This document shows positions 5,616-8,999 of a DNA stretch of 8,999 nucleotides, piece after piece (position 1 is the first letter of the stretch; the number at the start of each line of letters is the position of its first letter). Both the position numbers and the translations under genes were made by a program. Below the pieces are notes generated by a model, which worked only from the letters and a program-made list of their open reading frames with translations, did not search any database and was not told the DNA's origin. The stretch lies in the NCBI GenBank assembly GCA_031266295.1, contig JAISBH010000128.1, positions 1 through 8,999 of the forward strand, in the 5' to 3' direction. This DNA comes from Oscillospiraceae bacterium. Lineage in GTDB: Bacteria; Bacillota; Clostridia; Christensenellales; Aristaeellaceae.

Positions 5616-5644
5616 TTGACACATTTCCGTTCCGCCGTTACAAT
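5616..5644 (+). promoter_or_regulatory. Promoter of the second importer operon
   Basis: TTGACA (5616-5621), a 17-base spacer and TACAAT (5639-5644) form a strong sigma-A promoter. Transcription would start near 5651, leaving a leader of about 70 bases before the ATG at 5721. A second TTGACA at 5602-5607, in an imperfect tandem copy of the same segment, has no matching -10. Confidence 0.72.
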
Positions 5645-5720
5645 TCTATTGTACTTAACGCAACAAAGTCATCCGTTTTCATGTAATGTCCACCGTGTCG
5701 TGAAAGGGGGCGGGTTCAGT

Positions 5721-6650
5721 ATGAAACAGCGCGGGAAGCATGAGCTGTGGAGCAACGCCATCCAATACAAAGGCATCCTGATGCTGGCGCTCCCGGGGCT
5801 GCTGTTGCTGGTCGCGTTCAGTTATCTGCCGATGATCGGCATAGTCATCCCGTTTAAGAAGATCGATTACTCCAAGGGGATTCTGGGCAGCGCGTGGGTT
5901 GGGCTGACTAACTTCAAGTTCCTGTTCGCCAGCGGCGACGTCTGGCGCGCCACGCGGAATACGCTGGTTCAAAACGCGCTGCTTATATCGACCACGCTGG
6001 TAGTCTCGCTGAGCCTTGCGCTCGTGCTGTACGAACTGTCCGCGCGGCGGGTGAAGGCGTATATGACCGCGCTGTTTGTCCCTTACTTCCTCTCGTGGGT
6101 CGTGGTGGGATACGTGGCGTATACGTTCCTGAACCCGAGCATGGGGATCATAAATCAGATCCTGCGTATGCTGGGCCAGAACGGGCGCGTCAACTGGTAT
6201 GTCGAGCCGAAACGCTGGCGGGCGGTGCTGACCATCGCGTACTTATGGAAGAATGTCGGGTACTTTACGATACTGTACTACGCGTCGCTGATGGGCATCG
6301 ACAGCGGCTACTTCGAGGCGGCATCCATCGATGGCGCGAGCAAGCTGCAGCAGATATTCCGCATCTCCATTCCTCTGCTCTCGCCGGTCGTAATCATGCT
6401 GACGCTGCTGCAGATCGGTAAAATCTTCTTCTCGGATTTTGGGCTGTTCTATTTCGTGCCGAAGAACTCCGGCGCGTTGTACGCTGTGACGGATGTGATA
6501 GACACATACGTGTTCCGCTCACTGCAGACCTCGCCTAACCTGGGCATGACGGCGGCGGCTGGGCTATGCCAAACGGCGGCGGGATTCATACTGGTGATGG
6601 CTACGAACGCCATTGTGCGGCGGCTGGACGCCGAACGCGCGCTATTTTAA
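5721..6650 (+). CDS. Carbohydrate ABC transporter permease, LplB-type (operon 2, permease 1)
   Basis: A 309-residue membrane protein, the first channel subunit of a second CUT1-type importer. Hydrophobic segments lie near residues 17-44, 83-107, 114-137, 167-192, 217-237 and 271-296. The EAA loop is at about 197-220 (YFEAASIDGASKLQQIFRIS followed by IPLL). The reading frame is open back to 5616, but I place the start at 5721. An AAGGGGG site lies 10 bases upstream, translation then begins with a short basic tail before the first membrane segment as in relatives, and the upstream codons overlap the promoter. It resembles the operon 1 counterpart in layout (AWVGLKNF there, AWVGLTNF here; both carry EAA and IDGA) but is clearly diverged, so this is not a recent duplication. 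Permease 2 follows after 15 bases. Confidence 0.93.
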   Translation: MKQRGKHELWSNAIQYKGILMLALPGLLLLVAFSYLPMIGIVIPFKKIDYSKGILGSAWVGLTNFKFLFASGDVWRATRNTLVQNALLISTTLVVSLSLALVLYELSARRVKAYMTALFVPYFLSWVVVGYVAYTFLNPSMGIINQILRMLGQNGRVNWYVEPKRWRAVLTIAYLWKNVGYFTILYYASLMGIDSGYFEAASIDGASKLQQIFRISIPLLSPVVIMLTLLQIGKIFFSDFGLFYFVPKNSGALYAVTDVIDTYVFRSLQTSPNLGMTAAAGLCQTAAGFILVMATNAIVRRLDAERALF

Positions 6651-6665
6651 GGAGGCTTGTTGAAT

Positions 6666-7577
6666 ATGACAATTCGCGCTGGAGCCTCGTCGGTTACAAG
6701 AAAGAAGCGGCGCGTCGGCCTTCTCATAGGCAATATCGTCATAGCGTTGGTTGCGGTGTGTTGCGTGGTTCCGCTTCTGTACATCATCGCGATATCGTTT
6801 TCGGATGAGCTGGCTCTGGTGATACACGGCTACCGCCTGATTCCCGCGACGTTCTCCACGCTGGCGTATGAGTTCGTCGCGTCCAGCCCGATGCAGCTTG
6901 TCAATTCATATGTCGTCACGATTACGGTGACCACACTGGGCACGGCGGGTAGCCTGACGGTGACTGCGATGCTGGCCTACGCCATGTCGCGCAAGGGCTT
7001 TCTGCTTGGGCGGAAGATCAACTTCGCTGTATTCTTTACCATGATATTCAATGTCGGCCTTGTGCCCTGGTACATCCTCAACGTGCGCTATTACCACCTG
7101 AACAACACGCTGTTCGCGCTGATACTGCCGTATCTTATTGTGCCGTGGAACGTGTTCCTGCTGAAGGGATTCCTTGCGGAGTTCCCCGATGCATTGATTG
7201 AGGCGGCGCGCATCGATGGTTCAGGCGAGGCGGCTACGTTTTTCCGAATTGTTTTACCGAACTGCAAGCCTGCGCTGGCGACGGTCGGACTGTTCATCGC
7301 GTTCATGTACTGGAATGACTGGTGGCTGGGGATGCTGTACATTGAGAAGAACGCGCTCGTGCCGCTGCAGTTGATGCTGTATCGCATCATGAACAATATT
7401 GAGTTTCTGTCTACCAGTTTGAATACGGGATATATTCCGGTCACTACTACGATGTTTCCCAATGAGTCCGCGCGTATGGCTATGTGCGTGCTGGCCACTG
7501 GACCTATGTTGGTCGTGTTTCCATTTTTTCAGAAGTATTTTGTCAAGGGTCTCACTGTGGGCGCTGTTAAGGGATAA
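6666..7577 (+). CDS. Carbohydrate ABC transporter permease, LplC/YtcP-type (operon 2, permease 2)
   Basis: A 303-residue membrane protein, the second channel subunit. Hydrophobic segments lie near residues 17-44, 79-108, 118-139, 149-168, 195-217 and 270-290. The EAA loop is at about 177-198 (LIEAARIDGSGEAATFFRIV followed by LP). The ending QKYFVKGLTVGAVKG is the LplC/YtcP signature terminus and parallels that of operon 1. I chose the ATG at 6666 because GGAGG (6651-6655), which overlaps the end of permease 1 (TAAGGAGG), lies 10 bases before it. In-frame TTG codons at 6657 and 6660 are too close to that site. The binding-protein gene follows after 63 bases containing a strong hairpin. Confidence 0.93.
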   Translation: MTIRAGASSVTRKKRRVGLLIGNIVIALVAVCCVVPLLYIIAISFSDELALVIHGYRLIPATFSTLAYEFVASSPMQLVNSYVVTITVTTLGTAGSLTVTAMLAYAMSRKGFLLGRKINFAVFFTMIFNVGLVPWYILNVRYYHLNNTLFALILPYLIVPWNVFLLKGFLAEFPDALIEAARIDGSGEAATFFRIVLPNCKPALATVGLFIAFMYWNDWWLGMLYIEKNALVPLQLMLYRIMNNIEFLSTSLNTGYIPVTTTMFPNESARMAMCVLATGPMLVVFPFFQKYFVKGLTVGAVKG

Positions 7578-7588
7578 TGTGTTTTGGG

Positions 7589-7618
7589 TTGCAGCGGGGC
7601 GTATGCAAGCCCCGCCAA
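7589..7618 (+). other. Bulged intercistronic hairpin between permease 2 and the binding protein, operon 2
   Basis: GCGGGGC (7594-7600) pairs perfectly with GCCCCGC (7609-7615) around an 8-base loop. Outside it, TTG (7589-7591) pairs with CAA (7616-7618), leaving a two-base CA bulge on the 5' side. No U-tract follows, so read-through is expected. A role in protecting or processing the message is inferred from position and from the matching structure in operon 1. Confidence 0.55.
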
Positions 7619-7640
7619 TTATAGAAGGGGGTCTATACCT

Positions 7641-8999
7641 ATGCGTCAATGGATGCTGAAAATCCTCGCGTTCTCGGTCGCGCTGGCCATGCTGCTTGGC
7701 ATGGCGGGTTGCGCGGTCGCACAGTCTGCGGAACTGGAGCCGTATCACATCAAATGGTACATCACCGGGCCTATGCCTCAGCCGGGCGAGGAGCGCGTCA
7801 TGGCCAGGGTGAATGAATTGCTGGAACCGATCAACGCCACGCTTGAGATGGTCGCCACGGACTTTGGCAACTATGTTCAGAAGATGCAGCTGGTCATCTC
7901 ATCGGGCGAGCCGTTTGATCTGTGCTACACGTCCAACTGGTCGCTGCCGTTCTATGCCACGGCGAACAACGGCGCATTTCTCGCGCTGAATGAGTATCTG
8001 CCGACATACTGCCCGACCATATTGGAAACGCTGCCGGAGGTTGGTTGGACGGCTGCGTCCATTCATGGGAATATCTACGCAATTCCTAACCTGCAGATCT
8101 GGGCGAAGGCGGAAGGATTCGTCATCCGCAAGGACTTCGCGGACAAGTATAACTTTGATGTATCCATACTTGACGAGTCGGACGACATGGCGACTATCGA
8201 GCCGCTGCTGGCGGCCATCAAGGAAAACGAGTCGCCGGAGATCATACCGATTGGCCTGTGCGCCGGGCGCGGCATCTACTCCAACCACAACCATGAGGAA
8301 ATCGGCGGTCCGCAGCTGCCCGGCGTCGTGAAGTTGTATGACGACACCTGCACGGTCATCAACCAGTTCACCGACGAGGCGTTCACGTACACGATGAACC
8401 TCGCTCGTGACTGGTACCTGAAGGGTTACGTTGTGCCGGACGCTGCCGTCCTGGGCGACATGTACGCGCAGCAGAAGGCCGGCCTGATCGCTACGACGGG
8501 AGAAGGCGCATGGAAGCCCGGCGGTGACATCGTCGCGAAGCAGCAGATGGGTGGCCGCGACATCTATGACGTTCAGGTGTCCGACGCGTACATGACGAAC
8601 GCCATGCTCATCTCCACGATGACGGCGGTCAGCGCGTCATCACCGGATCCCAAACGCGCGCTGATGTTCTACGACATGATGTTCTCCAGCAAGGAACTGT
8701 TCAACACGATTACGCTGGGTCTGGAAGGCGTCGATTACAAGTTCAACGAGGACGGTACGGTTTCGACGATACCGAATTCCGGATACGACGTGAGCACTTA
8801 CGGCTGGGAGTTCGGCAACCAGTTCAATCAGTATGTAATGGAAGGACAGTCGCTGGACGTGTGGGAGCAGACGATCGCGCTGAACAGTTCCGCGAAGCCT
8901 TCCCCGCTGATCGGCTGGACATTCGACCCCGAGCCGATTCAGGCGGAAATAGCAGCGGTGAGCGCAGTCACGGGCGAGTATACGAAGCTGCTGCTGACC
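7641..8999 (+). CDS. Carbohydrate-binding lipoprotein of the ABC importer, DUF3502-type (operon 2, 3' end beyond the window)
   Basis: 453 codons run open from the ATG to the right edge. The N-terminus MRQWMLKILAFSVALAMLLG followed by MAGC is a lipoprotein signal peptide, with the acylated cysteine at residue 24, so the mature protein would be membrane-anchored outside the cell. The body has solute-binding features: VISSGEPFDLCYTSNW near 90-105, an IHGNIYAIPNLQ segment near 145, and ISTMTAVSASSPDPKRALMF, the usual hinge-proximal block. The last visible residues (IGWTFDPEPIQAEIAAVSAV) match the C-terminal DUF3502 region of LplA-like proteins, so perhaps 40-60 residues are missing. An AAGGGGG ribosome site lies 9 bases before the ATG. 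Unlike the operon 1 binding protein it contains several cysteines and no EF-hand-like loop, so the two probably recognise different sugars. Confidence 0.92.
   Translation, partial: MRQWMLKILAFSVALAMLLGMAGCAVAQSAELEPYHIKWYITGPMPQPGEERVMARVNELLEPINATLEMVATDFGNYVQKMQLVISSGEPFDLCYTSNWSLPFYATANNGAFLALNEYLPTYCPTILETLPEVGWTAASIHGNIYAIPNLQIWAKAEGFVIRKDFADKYNFDVSILDESDDMATIEPLLAAIKENESPEIIPIGLCAGRGIYSNHNHEEIGGPQLPGVVKLYDDTCTVINQFTDEAFTYTMNLARDWYLKGYVVPDAAVLGDMYAQQKAGLIATTGEGAWKPGGDIVAKQQMGGRDIYDVQVSDAYMTNAMLISTMTAVSASSPDPKRALMFYDMMFSSKELFNTITLGLEGVDYKFNEDGTVSTIPNSGYDVSTYGWEFGNQFNQYVMEGQSLDVWEQTIALNSSAKPSPLIGWTFDPEPIQAEIAAVSAVTGEYTKLLLT

Noticed and set aside
5602..5629. Tandem TTGACA-containing segments as a repeat array
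   Set aside because: There are only two imperfect copies, one of which is the real -35; this is too little to call a repeat or CRISPR-like structure.

Overview
The window looks like chromosomal DNA of a low-to-mid-GC member of the Bacillota, probably a clostridial lineage. The evidence is the DUF3842-LarB pair, a Bacillus-type tRNA-Glu (A discriminator and G2-U71 pair), strong AGGAGG-type ribosome sites, and two LplB/LplC-type sugar importers of the kind abundant in Paenibacillus and gut Clostridia. The exact taxon cannot be fixed from the sequence alone.

Layout. At the left edge, on the minus strand, are a DUF3842 gene (260-670) and the first 53 codons of larB (1-159), which belongs to nickel-pincer cofactor synthesis. 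Divergent from them, a plus-strand operon (883-4420) encodes two permeases and a solute-binding protein of a CUT1-type carbohydrate ABC importer. It ends in back-to-back hairpins (4431-4503). These also terminate a converging minus-strand tRNA operon, transcribed in the order Pro(TGG)-Glu(TTC)-Met/Ile2(CAT)-Thr(TGT)-Tyr(GTA)-Leu(CAG) from a clear TTGACA-17-TATCAT promoter. Immediately upstream of that promoter lies a 71-codon relic resembling the N-terminus of restriction-type helicases (DUF4145-like). Its stop codon falls inside the promoter spacer. Divergent from the relic, a second plus-strand importer operon (5721 to beyond the right edge) repeats the permease-permease-binding-protein order and starts from a TTGACA-17-TACAAT promoter. 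An operator-like palindrome with a central CG overlaps the upstream side of that promoter.

How it works together. Each importer would have an extracytoplasmic binding protein delivering an oligosaccharide or glycoside to a heterodimeric membrane channel. Neither operon contains an ATPase gene in the window, so a shared MsmX-type ATPase elsewhere is the expected partner. The two binding proteins differ. The first has an ordinary signal peptide and no cysteine anywhere, whereas the second has a lipobox cysteine. Both operons carry a bulged hairpin without a U-tract exactly between permease 2 and the binding protein. Most of the window is ordinary. The points worth a second look are the relic at the tRNA promoter, the cysteine-free binding protein, the matched intercistronic hairpins and the operator-like palindromes. 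I see no complete new defence or mobile system here.
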